DNA of 64,000 bases from an uncultured Pseudomonadota bacterium (GTDB lineage: Bacteria; Pseudomonadota; Gammaproteobacteria; Steroidobacterales; Steroidobacteraceae), in assembly GCA_903885195.1 (NCBI GenBank), contig CAISHQ010000066.1, forward strand, positions 1-64,000, given 5' to 3'. Made by a program: the position numbers and the translations under genes. Under the pieces are notes generated by a model. The model did no database searches. It worked only from the letters and a program-made list of their open reading frames with translations, and was not told where the DNA came from. Numbering within the stretch: the first letter of the stretch is position 1; every line of letters begins with the position of its first letter. Of this stretch, positions 1 to 9,485 are shown in pieces.

Positions 1-22
1 CGTTCTCTCGCTGTTGCGTTGA
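1..22 (+). CDS. fliC: flagellin C-terminal tail (partial, 5' end outside window)
   Basis: Read in the frame starting at base 2, the first bases encode V-L-S-L-L-R followed by TGA. This hydrophobic ending is typical of the C-terminus of flagellins, where it forms the inner D0 helix of the filament. The location directly upstream of fliD is the usual place for flagellin. Only six codons are visible, so the call rests on the ending plus context. A chance match remains possible. Confidence 0.55.
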
Positions 23-155
23 GGATGAGGAAGACAGGTTCCTATTGAGTTGATTGTTGATTGCTGAATGAGTGACTGCTGAGTAAGTCAGTGCCCCGGG
101 CGGGCGAGGGTGGTGGTGCATCCCGCCCCGCGCAAACACTAGCGAAGAGGGTTTC

Positions 156-179
156 GTCACACCCCCGGTTGGGGGTGAC
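156..179 (+). other. stem-loop between flagellin end and fliD
   Basis: GTCA/CCCCC pairs with GGGGG/TGAC around a short GGTT loop, with a two-base bulge on the left arm. It lies about 130 bases after the flagellin stop. No T-run follows at once, so it may be a weak or Rho-assisted terminator or an mRNA 3' end stabiliser. Confidence 0.35.
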
Positions 180-182
180 TAC

Positions 183-198
183 CGGCATGAATCTTGCT
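183..198 (+). promoter_or_regulatory. sigma-54 promoter for fliD
   Basis: The site CGGCATGAATCTTGCT carries the invariant GG and GC dinucleotides separated by ten bases and closely matches TGGCACG-N4-TTGCW. It lies about 50 bases before the fliD start. In polar flagellar systems the fliD/flagellin class is commonly RpoN- and FleQ-dependent, which fits the FleQ-like activator encoded 2.5 kb downstream. Confidence 0.75.
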
Positions 199-248
199 TT
201 TCTTGGTTCGGGTCAGACTGTTTTGACGAAATTCTGGCGGGGTGCGAA

Positions 249-1580
249 GTGGCTATGGGTGGTTTGAGCGGAACGGGACTGGATGTCAATTCGTTGGTAT
301 CCCAGCTGATGGCGGCCGAGCGGGCCCCCATCATGCAGCGCTTTTCGTCACAGGAGAGCGTGGTCACCACGCGTTTGTCCGCCTTTAGCACCCTGAAAAG
401 CGCCGTTTCCGCTATCAGTGGATCGTTGACCAACCTCAGTTCGTCGAGCGTTCTGGCCGGGCGCATCGCCACCAGCGCCGACCCGACGGTGTACCGGGCC
501 TCCGCAACGGGCGAGGCCTCCCTCGCATCCCACTCCGTGACGGTGAGCAATCTGGCCGTGGCGCAGAAATTGGCCTCTCCGGAGTATGCGCAGGGGTCCA
601 GTTACGTCCCGAGCAGCAGCCCGGGGTCGCTGACGTTCACGCAGAACGGCGTGTCCTTCAGCATCGCCGACACCCAGGGAAAGACCCTCGCCGAGTTGCG
701 GGACGCCATCAACGCGGCGCCGGACAATACCGGGGTCACGGCCTCGATCATGAATACAGGCGGCGGGGCCCGACTGATCCTCGCCGCGGATCAAACCGGT
801 CTGGCCAATGCGATCACGGTCACTGGCACCAGCAACATCAACCAGTTTGCCAACGACATCACTGAGTTGATCCCCGCTGAGGATGCCAGTGCGGTCATCG
901 ATGGGATACCCATCACAAGTTCGAGCAACACGCTGACCGGCATCATCGATGGGGTGACCATCACGCTGCTCAAGGAGTCGGCGACGCCGGTCGGAATGAC
1001 GGTGTCCTACGATGCGGTGGGCGCCAAGGACAAGATCACCAAGCTCGTCACTGACTACAACAACTTTGTCGATACGGCGAAGAAACTACGTTCGTACGAC
1101 ACAAGTAGCCGCGCTGCGGGCCCGCTCATCGGCGACTCGGGTCTGCGCAATCTTGAGGCGGCCCTGCGTCGCGAGATCACGGCAGTGACCCCGAGCGCAC
1201 CCGCCGGGATGGACTCGATCCTGGCGCTGGGCTTCAAATTTGGTAACGATGGCAAGTTGTCGGTCAACGAAACGGTGCTCGCCGACAAACTCGCCACCAA
1301 CCTCGACAAAGTCACGCAGATATTTTCGGCGACGGATGGCGTAGCGGCCCGGCTCAAGGCCATCGTTGACCCGCAGATTGCGAGCGATGGCCTGCTCGCG
1401 GTTAAAACCAACACCCTAAACGATCGCAAGCGAACCATTCAGGCCAGCAAGGAAGCGGCGGAGGCGCGCTTGGCGGTCATTGAAAAGCGTTACCGCGCCC
1501 AGTTCGTGGCTCTCGACCGTATGTTGGCGGAAATGCAGGGCACGAGTTCCTACGTCTCCAAGCTGTCGGCCCAACCGTAA
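249..1580 (+). CDS. fliD: flagellar filament cap protein FliD
   Basis: This 443-residue protein opens with the FliD/HAP2 signature (GLSGTGLDVNSLVSQLM), and the Ser/Thr-rich middle and coiled C-terminus (about residues 385-440) are also typical. FliD caps the growing filament and lets exported flagellin subunits fold into place; it is itself exported by the flagellar type III system. The length is normal for the family. The track start is GTG at 249; ATG at 255 is an equally plausible start two codons in. It is preceded by a sigma-54 promoter and followed by fliS. Confidence 0.95.
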   Translation: MAMGGLSGTGLDVNSLVSQLMAAERAPIMQRFSSQESVVTTRLSAFSTLKSAVSAISGSLTNLSSSSVLAGRIATSADPTVYRASATGEASLASHSVTVSNLAVAQKLASPEYAQGSSYVPSSSPGSLTFTQNGVSFSIADTQGKTLAELRDAINAAPDNTGVTASIMNTGGGARLILAADQTGLANAITVTGTSNINQFANDITELIPAEDASAVIDGIPITSSSNTLTGIIDGVTITLLKESATPVGMTVSYDAVGAKDKITKLVTDYNNFVDTAKKLRSYDTSSRAAGPLIGDSGLRNLEAALRREITAVTPSAPAGMDSILALGFKFGNDGKLSVNETVLADKLATNLDKVTQIFSATDGVAARLKAIVDPQIASDGLLAVKTNTLNDRKRTIQASKEAAEARLAVIEKRYRAQFVALDRMLAEMQGTSSYVSKLSAQP

Positions 1581-1666
1581 ATCTGCGTTTTCCGCTGATC
1601 GATTAAAGGGATCTGCTCCCGGGCCGTTAATACCGGTATCCTTGGTCGCAGGTTAGGGAGTCAGCG

Positions 1667-2095
1667 ATGTCCTTCGGACGCAACGGCAGCATGGCCTACA
1701 AGTCGGTCGCCGCCCACGGTGGCGTAGCGGCCGCAGACCCTCATGGCCTGGTCTTGATGCTGCTCGACGGCGCGATCTCCCGGATCGCCCAGGCACGTGG
1801 CTGCCACGAAAACGGCCAAAAACTTGATGCCACCCTGCATTTGCAGCGCGCACTGGCCATCGTCGGCGAGTTGAAAGCGGCGCTCGATTTGTCGCAGGGC
1901 GAGATCGCTCACAACCTCGATGCCCTGTACGACTACATTTGCCGGCAGCTGCTGCTCGCGCACGTTCCGAGCAAGCGCGACGGCTTGCCGGCTTTGAGTG
2001 CCTTGCTCGGTGAGATCCGCGGCGCCTGGGCGGCCATTCCGCCCACCGTCAACGGTCGGGGCGGGCAGGTGCCCGCTGGGCAGACTCGATCCTGA
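1667..2095 (+). CDS. fliS: flagellin export chaperone FliS
   Basis: The 142-residue protein shows the FliS pattern: an N-terminal stretch with MAYKSV and the DPHGLVLMLLDGAI helix, then helical segments ending before a short polar tail. FliS binds the C-terminal helix of unpolymerised flagellin in the cytoplasm and delivers it to FlhA. A GGGAG ribosome site lies about 10 bases before the ATG. It follows fliD by 86 bases and precedes the next gene by six bases, so all three probably share a transcript. Confidence 0.92.
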   Translation: MSFGRNGSMAYKSVAAHGGVAAADPHGLVLMLLDGAISRIAQARGCHENGQKLDATLHLQRALAIVGELKAALDLSQGEIAHNLDALYDYICRQLLLAHVPSKRDGLPALSALLGEIRGAWAAIPPTVNGRGGQVPAGQTRS

Positions 2096-2101
2096 GGTCG
2101 C

Positions 2102-2677
2102 GTGTCTACGGCCAGCACTCACTCGACCGGTAGCACTCAGGAGCAGGGCCTTAAGCTGGAACTGACCGTGCCGGTCGCGTTTCGTCGACTCGCGACGGCA
2201 GCCGAGGAGGCGCGTCTTGCAGTCAGCCTCGGCAGCAATCTGCGTGTGTTCCAAGCCTGTGATTTGCTGAGCGAGCGACAGCCGGCCAGTCGCAACGATG
2301 TGGATCCGTCGGTCTTGATGGAGCTGCGCCGAATCGATTTGAAAATGACCTTGATACTCGATTTGCTCGCAGATCTCTTTGCCGAATCGCATCCGCCACC
2401 ACCGACAGCGCAGGTGGTGCTCGATTTCCACGGTTTCGAGTGGCTCGATGCGCCTGCGGATGTGACCGTGGGTGATCGCGGTGTCGTCGATATCTTCATT
2501 CAGGCCGGTGTCCCTCGGCCATTGCGTTTCGTCGCCCGGGTCGCGGCCTGTGATACGGCGTCACATCGACGTTTCGAGTTCGAGGGCTTGTCGGAAGCCG
2601 AGGCCGATCAACTCGAGCGGCTGATTTTTCGTCAACACCGGCAAAAAATTGCTGGGTCACGTGGATTGCAACCCTAG
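2102..2677 (+). CDS. possible PilZ-like protein in the fliS-fleQ interval
   Basis: The protein has 191 residues, starting at GTG. The first half looks helical ([22 protein letters not shown], then [22 protein letters not shown]). The second half looks like a small beta domain ([35 protein letters not shown]), ending in a helix LEXLIFRQHR. This layout resembles atypical PilZ proteins found beside fliS in Xanthomonas-type clusters, where one would otherwise expect fliT. I do not see a clear RxxxR/DxSxxG c-di-GMP motif, so nucleotide binding is unproven. It starts six bases after fliS and is very likely co-transcribed with it. Confidence 0.5.
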   Translation: MSTASTHSTGSTQEQGLKLELTVPVAFRRLATAAEEARLAVSLGSNLRVFQACDLLSERQPASRNDVDPSVLMELRRIDLKMTLILDLLADLFAESHPPPPTAQVVLDFHGFEWLDAPADVTVGDRGVVDIFIQAGVPRPLRFVARVAACDTASHRRFEFEGLSEAEADQLERLIFRQHRQKIAGSRGLQP

Positions 2678-2757
2678 TTTCGTTTCCAAAACGGGACTTT
2701 CTGCTGCCCCATCTGGCCCGCACGGTTTATAACAGGCGCAGTCGCTCGGGGAGTATT

Positions 2758-4011
2758 GTGACAGGCGCTGCAGACAGCCGGCCGGAAAGCGCGCGTTTCG
2801 TGGTGAACTCGGACAACGCCGGTTTTTCGGCGCGTGTGCCGAGCGGTAAGTCCGTTGCGATCCGCGAAATCGGCGCATTGATCCGCAAGGTGGCGGCGCA
2901 CGATTCGAGCGTGCTGGTGCTCGGCGAGTCGGGCACGGGCAAGGAGGTGGTCGCACGGGCCATCCACGACAGCAGTCCACGGCGAGGCAGTGCCTTCGTC
3001 GCCGTCAATTGCGGGGCGATACCGGCGGAGTTGCTCGAGAGCGAGCTGTTCGGGCACGAGAAGGGTGCGTTTACTGGCGCCTACACCTCACGTCGAGGTC
3101 GATTCGAAATTGCCGAGGGCGGCACGCTGTTCCTCGATGAAATCGGGGATATGAGCCTGCCGATGCAGGTGAAGTTGCTGCGCGTGTTGCAGGAACGCGT
3201 GTTCGAGCGGGTGGGCAACCACCAACCGATCCGCTGCAATGTGCGCATCATCGCTGCGACCCATCGCAACCTCGATGCTGCGATCAGCAACGGCAGTTTC
3301 CGCGAAGACCTATTTTACCGCTTGAACGTATTTCCGATCGAGATGCCTAGTCTGCGCGAGCGCATCGAGGATCTCGAGGTTCTCGTCAGTGAATTTTTGG
3401 CCGAGAACGAGAAGGCTGGGCGTCCGTCTCTGCAAATCCTGCCGCGGGCCATGGAGGCGTTGCGCGCCTACGGCTGGCCCGGCAACGTTCGCGAACTCGG
3501 CAATCTCATTGAGCGCTTGAGCGTGCTGCACGCTGACCAGTCGGTGGATATTCTGGACTTGCCGTCCAAGTACCGAGCCGGGTTCCTGAGTGACGAAGCC
3601 ATGGCGAGTCTGTTGGCGGACCTTGCCGCAGCCGAGCCGATTGACGAAGAAGAGTTAATTGAGGAGGAACCCGGGGTTCCCCTGCCTGATCTGCGGCTGG
3701 ATCAGGCGGTGGCGTCGGCCACCGCAAATTTGTCCATTGCGCCGGTCGATTTACCCACGCCGACCTTGGTCAATGGCAGTGGCGTGGGTGCGAGCCCATG
3801 GGGCCAGTCCGGCGTCGTAGTGCCTCATTTACCCGCCGAGGGGATGGACTTGCGCACCTACCTTAACGACATTGAGCATGGTCTGATCGTCGAGGCGCTC
3901 GCACGGTCCCGCGGCACGGTGTCCCATGCGGCCAGACTCCTCGGCCTGCGGCGGACCACCCTTGTTGAGAAGATGCGCCGATTCGGCCTGTCGGGCAACG
4001 ACTCCCTTTGA
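2758..4011 (+). CDS. FleQ/FlrA-like sigma-54-dependent activator lacking the N-terminal domain
   Basis: The 417-residue protein starts almost directly with an AAA+ domain. Walker A (GESGTGKE) lies near residue 56, the RpoN-contacting GAFTGA loop near 103 and Walker B (LFLDEIGD) near 125; a sensor/arginine-finger region follows. After a roughly 100-residue acidic, Pro/Ala-rich linker comes a Fis-type helix-turn-helix in the last 40 residues ([17 protein letters not shown]). FleQ itself normally has about 130 extra N-terminal residues, which are absent here, so the ATPase may be free of N-terminal control. Location and the three nearby sigma-54 promoters make it the probable flagellar master activator. 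Start is GTG. Confidence 0.85.
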   Translation: MTGAADSRPESARFVVNSDNAGFSARVPSGKSVAIREIGALIRKVAAHDSSVLVLGESGTGKEVVARAIHDSSPRRGSAFVAVNCGAIPAELLESELFGHEKGAFTGAYTSRRGRFEIAEGGTLFLDEIGDMSLPMQVKLLRVLQERVFERVGNHQPIRCNVRIIAATHRNLDAAISNGSFREDLFYRLNVFPIEMPSLRERIEDLEVLVSEFLAENEKAGRPSLQILPRAMEALRAYGWPGNVRELGNLIERLSVLHADQSVDILDLPSKYRAGFLSDEAMASLLADLAAAEPIDEEELIEEEPGVPLPDLRLDQAVASATANLSIAPVDLPTPTLVNGSGVGASPWGQSGVVVPHLPAEGMDLRTYLNDIEHGLIVEALARSRGTVSHAARLLGLRRTTLVEKMRRFGLSGNDSL

Positions 4012-4054
4012 CGGTTTGTTGACGCCTTTTTGGCCGCTGGGCGGTACTTTCGAC

Positions 4055-4070
4055 CGGCACGCTTCTTGCT
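4055..4070 (+). promoter_or_regulatory. sigma-54 promoter for orf96-fliE operon
   Basis: CGGCACGCTTCTTGCT is a near-perfect RpoN site: GG and GC are exactly ten bases apart, with the TTGCT element intact. It lies 40 bases after the activator stop codon and about 50 bases before the GTG of the 96-aa gene, so it likely drives the whole fliE-to-fliK transcript. Confidence 0.85.
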
Positions 4071-4119
4071 GATATTGCTCCCGAGGGCCCCTGTCGGCCC
4101 ATCAGGAGAGTCAAAGTCC

Positions 4120-4410
4120 GTGTCTAAGAAAGCAACTCGAGTGGTCGAGCCGATCGGCGAGCAGATTCTTGCGGCGCAATCGCGTGGACCGATCACCGCA
4201 ATGCTGTCGGCTAGTGCGGACCAAGCCTTGCAGCGCACAAGCTGGGCTCGCGACGAACGGCCGATTGCGGTGGGAGGCGATGTCGCCCACGACGACGTGT
4301 CGCACACCATCGACGGTCGCAGCGCCTTTGCGCGTCAGCGCGACCAGGCCGAGCGGGAAATTCTTCTGTCTGCATTACGTGACGGGCGCGGCTGCGTGCG
4401 GCCGGAGTAG
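4120..4410 (+). CDS. small protein of unknown function upstream of fliE
   Basis: I do not recognise this 96-residue product. GTG at 4120 is preferred over the upstream track start at 4030 because it follows an AGGAG ribosome site (4104-4108) and lies downstream of the sigma-54 promoter, whereas 4030 is upstream of that promoter. The sequence is hydrophilic with no membrane segment. Its C-terminus (QAEREILLSALRDGRG) resembles the helix that precedes the Fis-type DNA-binding domain in sigma-54 activators, but the domain itself is missing. It could be a remnant of a second activator (fleR position) or an independent small flagellar protein. Confidence 0.5.
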   Translation: MSKKATRVVEPIGEQILAAQSRGPITAMLSASADQALQRTSWARDERPIAVGGDVAHDDVSHTIDGRSAFARQRDQAEREILLSALRDGRGCVRPE

Positions 4411-4423
4411 AGGTATCCAACTG

Positions 4424-4774
4424 ATGAGCCAGATCGAAATAGACCGCGTGCTGTCGACGATTCGCAGCATCAAGGCGCAAACGAATATCGCGGGCCCCGT
4501 CGGTGCCAACATCGGCTCTGTAGCGGGGACTGCGGCGGGAAAGCCCAACTCTGTCAGCTTCGCCTCGGTGTTGAAGGGAGGCATCGATGAGGTCAATCGG
4601 GTGCAGCAGACGGCTCGCTCAACGGTGGAAAAATTCGAGCGCGGAGTGCCGGGTGTCGATTTGCCGCAGGTGATGATCGACATGCAAAAGTCGAGCGTTG
4701 CGTTTCGGGGGGCCGTCGAGGTTCGCAACCGGGTCGTGTCCGCGTATCAAGACATCATGAATATGCCGGTTTGA
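4424..4774 (+). CDS. fliE: flagellar hook-basal body protein FliE
   Basis: The 116-residue product starts at ATG 4424; the longer track ORF upstream is a shadow of the preceding gene. The conserved C-terminal half is present (SFASVLKGGIDEVN, then DLPQVMIDMQKSSVAFRGAVEVRNRVVSAYQDIMNMPV). FliE joins the MS ring to the proximal rod and is an early type III export substrate. The N-terminal 40 residues are Gly/Ala-rich and variable, as is usual. It lies 13 bases after the 96-aa gene and 25 bases before fliF. Confidence 0.95.
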   Translation: MSQIEIDRVLSTIRSIKAQTNIAGPVGANIGSVAGTAAGKPNSVSFASVLKGGIDEVNRVQQTARSTVEKFERGVPGVDLPQVMIDMQKSSVAFRGAVEVRNRVVSAYQDIMNMPV

Positions 4775-4799
4775 TGTGCAGAGCACATTGGAGTAACTG

Positions 4800-6470
4800 A
4801 TGGCTACCGAAGCAACCACCGCGAACATCATGCCGAACCTTGCAGCAGGCCTGCGCCCGTTGTTGCTGCTCGTCGGTCTCGCTGCGGCCGTCGCCGCAGG
4901 CGTGGGTGTCACGCTGTGGACGAAGGGTCCGACCTTCAGCGTGCTCTACGCGACGCTTGCGGACGAGGAGGCCGCTGCGGTCACGCGTTCACTCAGTACA
5001 GCAGGAATCGAATACCGGATGGAGGCGGGCAGCGGCGGGATCTCGGTGCCGGCCGAACGTCTGAACGAAGCGCGGATGTTGCTCGCCGAGCAGGGCACCT
5101 TGCAGTCGGGCGGTTTCGCCAATCTGAGCAAGGAAGGCGGCTTCGGTGTCTCGGCGTTTATGGAGGGCGCGCGGTATCAGCATGCGCTCGAAACCGAACT
5201 CGCCAAGACAATTGCCAGTCTGCAGCAGGTGGCCGCAGCGCGCGTGCACATCGCCGCAGGGCGTAATTCCAGCTTCATCCGCGACCGTACTCCGGCGCGG
5301 GCGAGCGTGTTTCTGCAATTGAAGGCGGGTCGCAAGCTTTCGAGCGAGCAGGTCACGGCCATCGTCAATCTGGTGGGTTCCAGCGTCGCCGACATCGATC
5401 CTGAGCAGGTCACGGTGGTCGATCAGACCGGTCGTTTGCTGTCCTCGCCCCAGGGTCGCGGGGAGTTCGCGCTGCGCGATCAGCAGGTCGAATTTGCTCG
5501 GCAGATGGAAGAGATGTATTCACAGCGTGTCGAGGCGTTGATTGCGCCGCTCGTGGGTGCTGGGCGGGTGCGCGCCGAGGTGAGTGCGCAGTTCGACATG
5601 AGTGCTTCCGAAGAGGCGCGCGAGCAATTCAATCCGCAAGGCGTCGTTGTCCGAAGCGAGCAGCTCTCAGAGGATCGTTCAGGCACCGCGGTGGCCCGTG
5701 GCATTCCTGGGTCGGCGTCGAATCAGGCGACGGCAGCCGCCGCGACGCCGGCCGACCCTGCCGCGGCGGCCGCTAGCACTAACGCGACCCCGCCGCCGCC
5801 GGCGTCGGTGCAGAGCACGCGCAACTACGAGATCGACCGCACTGTCGCGTACACGCGGCAGCCTGCGGGTCGCCTCAAGCGCCTGTCGGTGGCCGTGCTC
5901 GTCGATCACGTTCAGGTGCCCGGCCGCGACGGCAAACCGACGGATGCTCCGCTGACACGTGAGCAGATCGATCGCATCACGGCGCTCGTCAAGGATGCGG
6001 TCGGATTCGATACGGCCCGCGGTGACAGCGTCAGCGTCATCAACAGCCCCTGGCGCGGCGATCCGCGACTGACGGCGACTGACCTTGAGACCGTGCCCTT
6101 CTACGAGCAGGCCTGGTTCCTCGATGTGGCCAAGATCGTGGCAGGGCTTATTGCACTGACCCTGCTCATGCTGATGGTGATCCGCCCGCTCACGCAGCGC
6201 ATTACGGCGATGCTGCCGCGGCCGCCGGAGCCTGCAGACGCTGACGATGATCGGTTCATCCCGTCGCGGAATCTGCCGGTGGTGGCAGGCGCGGGCGGCG
6301 AGGGGGGGCAACCCGGCACCGCTGTCGCTGGCGCGGGATCAACAGAAATGCAACGCAAGAAGGCGCCGACCAAGTATGACGAGCAGGTCGAATTCGCGCG
6401 GCAACTCGTCCAGGAAGACCCAGCGCGTGTCGCGCAGGTCGTACGCAAGTGGGCAATGAGCAATGGCTGA
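4800..6470 (+). CDS. fliF: flagellar MS-ring protein FliF
   Basis: At 556 residues this is normal for FliF, which forms the inner-membrane MS ring that houses the export gate. Transmembrane segments lie near residues 16-38 and 443-465. The ring-building motifs lie between them: ATLADEEAAAVTRSL, the YQHALETELAKTI stretch and the QTGRLLS region. A low-complexity Ala/Pro insert sits at about residues 306-337. The cytoplasmic C-terminus (EFARQLVQEDPARVAQVVRKW) is the FliG-binding helix. A GGAG site precedes the ATG, and the stop overlaps the fliG start by eight bases. Confidence 0.97.
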   Translation: MATEATTANIMPNLAAGLRPLLLLVGLAAAVAAGVGVTLWTKGPTFSVLYATLADEEAAAVTRSLSTAGIEYRMEAGSGGISVPAERLNEARMLLAEQGTLQSGGFANLSKEGGFGVSAFMEGARYQHALETELAKTIASLQQVAAARVHIAAGRNSSFIRDRTPARASVFLQLKAGRKLSSEQVTAIVNLVGSSVADIDPEQVTVVDQTGRLLSSPQGRGEFALRDQQVEFARQMEEMYSQRVEALIAPLVGAGRVRAEVSAQFDMSASEEAREQFNPQGVVVRSEQLSEDRSGTAVARGIPGSASNQATAAAATPADPAAAAASTNATPPPPASVQSTRNYEIDRTVAYTRQPAGRLKRLSVAVLVDHVQVPGRDGKPTDAPLTREQIDRITALVKDAVGFDTARGDSVSVINSPWRGDPRLTATDLETVPFYEQAWFLDVAKIVAGLIALTLLMLMVIRPLTQRITAMLPRPPEPADADDDRFIPSRNLPVVAGAGGEGGQPGTAVAGAGSTEMQRKKAPTKYDEQVEFARQLVQEDPARVAQVVRKWAMSNG

Positions 6471-7479
6471 TCTTTCACTAGGTGAATCGAGGCCGGGTAT
6501 CGACCGCGCCGCCATCCTGTTGTTGACGCTCGGCGAGCGGGAGGCCGCGTCGGTTCTCAAGAACCTACCTGCCAAGCTCGTGCAGAAGATCGGTTCGGCG
6601 ATGGCGCAGATCTCCGATGTCTCGCGGGACGAGGCTGCTGACGTCATCAACGCCTTCATCACCGATGCCGAGACGCAGACCTCTGTTGGCGTGGCCAACA
6701 CCGAATTCGTACGCAATGCGCTTGTGGAAGCGCTGGGTGAATCGGCTGCTGCGGCGCTGATCGATCAGATTCTTCTGGGACGCGCCAGCAAGGGACTCGA
6801 TTCGCTCAAATACATGGAGCCGAAAGCGGTGGCGGATCTGATCAAGGTCGAGCATCCACAAATCGCCGCCATCATTCTTGCTCAACTCGAGCCGGTGCAG
6901 GCGGCGCGGATTCTCGCCTTCCTGCCGGAAGAGATGCATACCGACATCATGATGCGCGTGGCTACCGTCGAAGGCATTCAGCCGGATGCACTGGAAGAGC
7001 TCGATGCCGTAATGGAGCGCCAGCTCGGCAACGCGAACCGTCTGCAAGCGCAGGGGTTCGGTGGGCCGAAGGTCGTTGCCGACATCGTCAACTTCCTCGA
7101 GCCCCGTATCGAAAGCGCCGTCATGGCGGAGATCAAGGCGGCGGACCCCGAACTCGGCTCTCGCATCCAGGATCTGGTGTTCGTGTTCGAGAATCTCATC
7201 GAAGTCGACGATCGCAGCATGCAGGAGCTGCTGCGCCAAGTGTCGAGCGACAAGTTACTGCTTGCCATCAAGGGTGCGGAGGAAAAGCTTAAGGAGAAGA
7301 TTTTCCGCAATATGTCCCAACGCGCGGCGGAGATGTTGCGCGACGATCTCGAGGCCTCGTTGCCGGTGAAACTGTCGGAAGTCGAGTCGGCACAGCGCGA
7401 AATTCTCGAGACCGCGCGACGTCTGTCGGACGAGGGCACCATAACGCTCGGCTCGCGTGGCGGCGAAACGTATGTCTGA
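6463..7479 (+). CDS. fliG: flagellar motor switch protein FliG
   Basis: This 338-residue C-ring protein has the expected order: an N-terminal FliF-binding domain (DRAAILLLTLGEREAASVLKNL), the middle domain with the EHPQ motif at about residue 130, and the C-terminal torque helix with alternating charges (DDRSMQELLRQVSSDKLLLAIKGAEEKLKEKIF). FliG transmits force from the stator and sets rotation direction together with FliM/FliN. It is translationally coupled to fliF (eight-base overlap) and to fliH. Confidence 0.97.
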   Translation: MADLSLGESRPGIDRAAILLLTLGEREAASVLKNLPAKLVQKIGSAMAQISDVSRDEAADVINAFITDAETQTSVGVANTEFVRNALVEALGESAAAALIDQILLGRASKGLDSLKYMEPKAVADLIKVEHPQIAAIILAQLEPVQAARILAFLPEEMHTDIMMRVATVEGIQPDALEELDAVMERQLGNANRLQAQGFGGPKVVADIVNFLEPRIESAVMAEIKAADPELGSRIQDLVFVFENLIEVDDRSMQELLRQVSSDKLLLAIKGAEEKLKEKIFRNMSQRAAEMLRDDLEASLPVKLSEVESAQREILETARRLSDEGTITLGSRGGETYV

Positions 7480-8137
7480 TGCATTCGGCAGCGCCGCTTG
7501 GGCACCTCCGCGCAACAGCGGACCCGTCATCTCGTTCCGCGGTCGTGGTCCGGGTGCTGCGGAACTCGAGCATGAGGCGCGGGCGGCGGCCGAAGCCGGC
7601 TTTCAGAAAGGCCGTGCTGAGGGTCTGGCGTCAGCGCAGCGCGAAATAGATTCGCGCCTCCAGCAGCTTGACCAAACTATTGTCGTATTGCAGGAGATTC
7701 TGCACTCGATGGCACGCCCGCTCGATCGACTCGATCAGGTCGCTGCGGCGGAGCTGGCGACGCTTGCGGTGCGCGTGGGATCCGAGTTGGCGCGCCGAGA
7801 CCTTGAAGCGCATCCCGATCATCTGGTGAATGTCATTCATGATTGCGTGCAGTCGCTGCCCGCATCAAGCCGTTCCATTCGAGTCCATCTCGACCCGCGC
7901 GACGCGCGGGTCATCCGTGAGCGCCTGGGTGCAGTGGCCGCTGACGCGGGCTGGACACTCATCGACGATGCTTCCGTGGGGCGGGCGGGTTGTCGGGTCA
8001 ACGTCGACAGTTCGTATCTTGATGCCACGCTGGACAGTCGGGTCGATGTGGCGCTGAGCGCTGTGCTCGGTGACTCCCCGACCACCGCACACGGCGATGT
8101 CAGTGCGCAGTTGGCTGCTGAGGGTGGCGAAATATGA
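7472..8137 (+). CDS. fliH: flagellar export apparatus protein FliH
   Basis: I choose ATG 7472, which overlaps the fliG stop, rather than the track start at 7457; this gives 221 residues. The protein has a disordered N-terminus, an Ala/Glu/Gly-rich helix ([21 protein letters not shown]) and a C-terminal V-type-ATPase-E-like domain. FliH holds the FliI ATPase inactive and docks it to the C ring and FlhA. The gene ends in an ATGA overlap with fliI, the standard pairing. Confidence 0.9.
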   Translation: MSDAFGSAAWAPPRNSGPVISFRGRGPGAAELEHEARAAAEAGFQKGRAEGLASAQREIDSRLQQLDQTIVVLQEILHSMARPLDRLDQVAAAELATLAVRVGSELARRDLEAHPDHLVNVIHDCVQSLPASSRSIRVHLDPRDARVIRERLGAVAADAGWTLIDDASVGRAGCRVNVDSSYLDATLDSRVDVALSAVLGDSPTTAHGDVSAQLAAEGGEI

Positions 8138-9465
8138 CGGCATCTCTCGCCGAGCGCGTGCAGCAGTTTTCTGCTCGCGGCGCGCGGCTACCGTTGCCGC
8201 CGGTGGAAGGGCGCCTCACGCGCATGGTGGGGCTGATGCTGGAGGCCCGGGGGTGTCAGGCATCCGTTGGTGATCGCTGCAGTCTCGTATCACCGTCCGG
8301 CGCGAGCACGGAGGCCGAAGTTGTCGGCTTCGCAGAGGACAAGTTATTGATGATGCCCACGGGGCCGCTGGAGGGTCTCGATCCCCGAACTCGTGTGGTG
8401 CCGTTTCGCCGCAGCGGGTCCGCCGCGATCGGTGACGCCCTGCTCGGGCGGATCGTCGACGGATCGGGCACACCGCTCGATGGCCGCGGTCCTCTGGTGG
8501 GCACGCGCCCGCGACCGATGGCCGGTGCGACGATCAACCCTCTTGATCGAGAGCCGATCCATGAGCCGCTCGATGTGGGCGTGCGGGCGATCAATGCGAC
8601 GCTGACGGTGGGTCGTGGCCAACGTATCGGTTTGTTCGCGGGCAGCGGCGTCGGCAAGAGCGTGCTGCTCGGCATGATGGCGCGGTTCACGTCGGCCGAA
8701 GTGATCGTCGTGGGGTTGATCGGCGAGCGTGGTCGCGAAGTCAAGGAATTCGTCGACCGAATTCTCGGGCCGGAAGATCGTAAACGTGCCGTGGTTGTCG
8801 CGGCTCCAGCTGATCTGTCGCCGCTGATGCGTCTGCAGGGCGCGATGTATGCCACGGCAGTGGCCGAATATTTTCGTGACCAAGGGAAGTCGGTCCTCTT
8901 GCTGATGGACTCTCTCACGCGATTCGCGCAAGCACAGCGCGAGATTGGGCTCGCCGTGGGTGAGGCCCCAGCGACCAAAGGCTATCCGCCCTCTGTCTTC
9001 GCCAAGTTGCCGCAGCTGGTTGAGCGAGCTGGCAACGGTTCGACCGGCGGAGGGTCCATCACAGCGTTCTATACCGTTCTGACCGAGGGTGACGACCAAC
9101 AAGATCCGATTGCCGATGCGGCAAGGGCCATTTTGGACGGTCACATCGTCCTCTCGCGCCGTATTGCCGAATCGGGGCATTACCCGGCCATCGATATCGA
9201 AGCGTCGATTAGTCGCGTCATGCAGGAGATCGTGCCGCTCGAGCATTCGGAGTCGGCGCGAAAGCTGCGCGAGCTTATTGCCACCTACAACCAGTCACGC
9301 GAACTCGTGAACTTGGGAGCCTGGAAGCAAGGAGCCAATCCCGTGCTCGATCGTGCCGTGGCGCTGTGGCCGCGGATCCAGGCCTTGCTGGCACAGCGGC
9401 CGCACGAGCGTGCCGACTTCGATGACAGCATCAATGAATTGTTCGAACTGCTCGCCCAGCCCTGA
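8134..9465 (+). CDS. fliI: flagellum-specific ATP synthase FliI
   Basis: The 443-residue export ATPase is homologous to the F1 beta subunit. The P-loop (AGSGVGKS) is near residue 169, the Walker [20 protein letters not shown] follows, and the characteristic [14 protein letters not shown] stretch is intact. FliI forms a hexamer at the gate and helps unfold and deliver export substrates. It overlaps fliH by four bases (ATGA) and is followed 20 bases later by fliJ. Confidence 0.97.
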   Translation: MTASLAERVQQFSARGARLPLPPVEGRLTRMVGLMLEARGCQASVGDRCSLVSPSGASTEAEVVGFAEDKLLMMPTGPLEGLDPRTRVVPFRRSGSAAIGDALLGRIVDGSGTPLDGRGPLVGTRPRPMAGATINPLDREPIHEPLDVGVRAINATLTVGRGQRIGLFAGSGVGKSVLLGMMARFTSAEVIVVGLIGERGREVKEFVDRILGPEDRKRAVVVAAPADLSPLMRLQGAMYATAVAEYFRDQGKSVLLLMDSLTRFAQAQREIGLAVGEAPATKGYPPSVFAKLPQLVERAGNGSTGGGSITAFYTVLTEGDDQQDPIADAARAILDGHIVLSRRIAESGHYPAIDIEASISRVMQEIVPLEHSESARKLRELIATYNQSRELVNLGAWKQGANPVLDRAVALWPRIQALLAQRPHERADFDDSINELFELLAQP

Positions 9466-9485
9466 GCGCATGGAGTTAACCAGTC

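Noticed and set aside
1620-1666. sigma-54 promoter before fliS
   Set aside because: The closest match around CCGGTATCCTTGGTCGC has eleven bases between GG and GC instead of ten, and the TTGC element is not aligned.
4169-4423. long N-terminal extension of fliE in the ORF track
   Set aside because: The extension is an alternative frame of the 96-aa gene and lacks FliE similarity; ATG 4424 has a suitable ribosome site.
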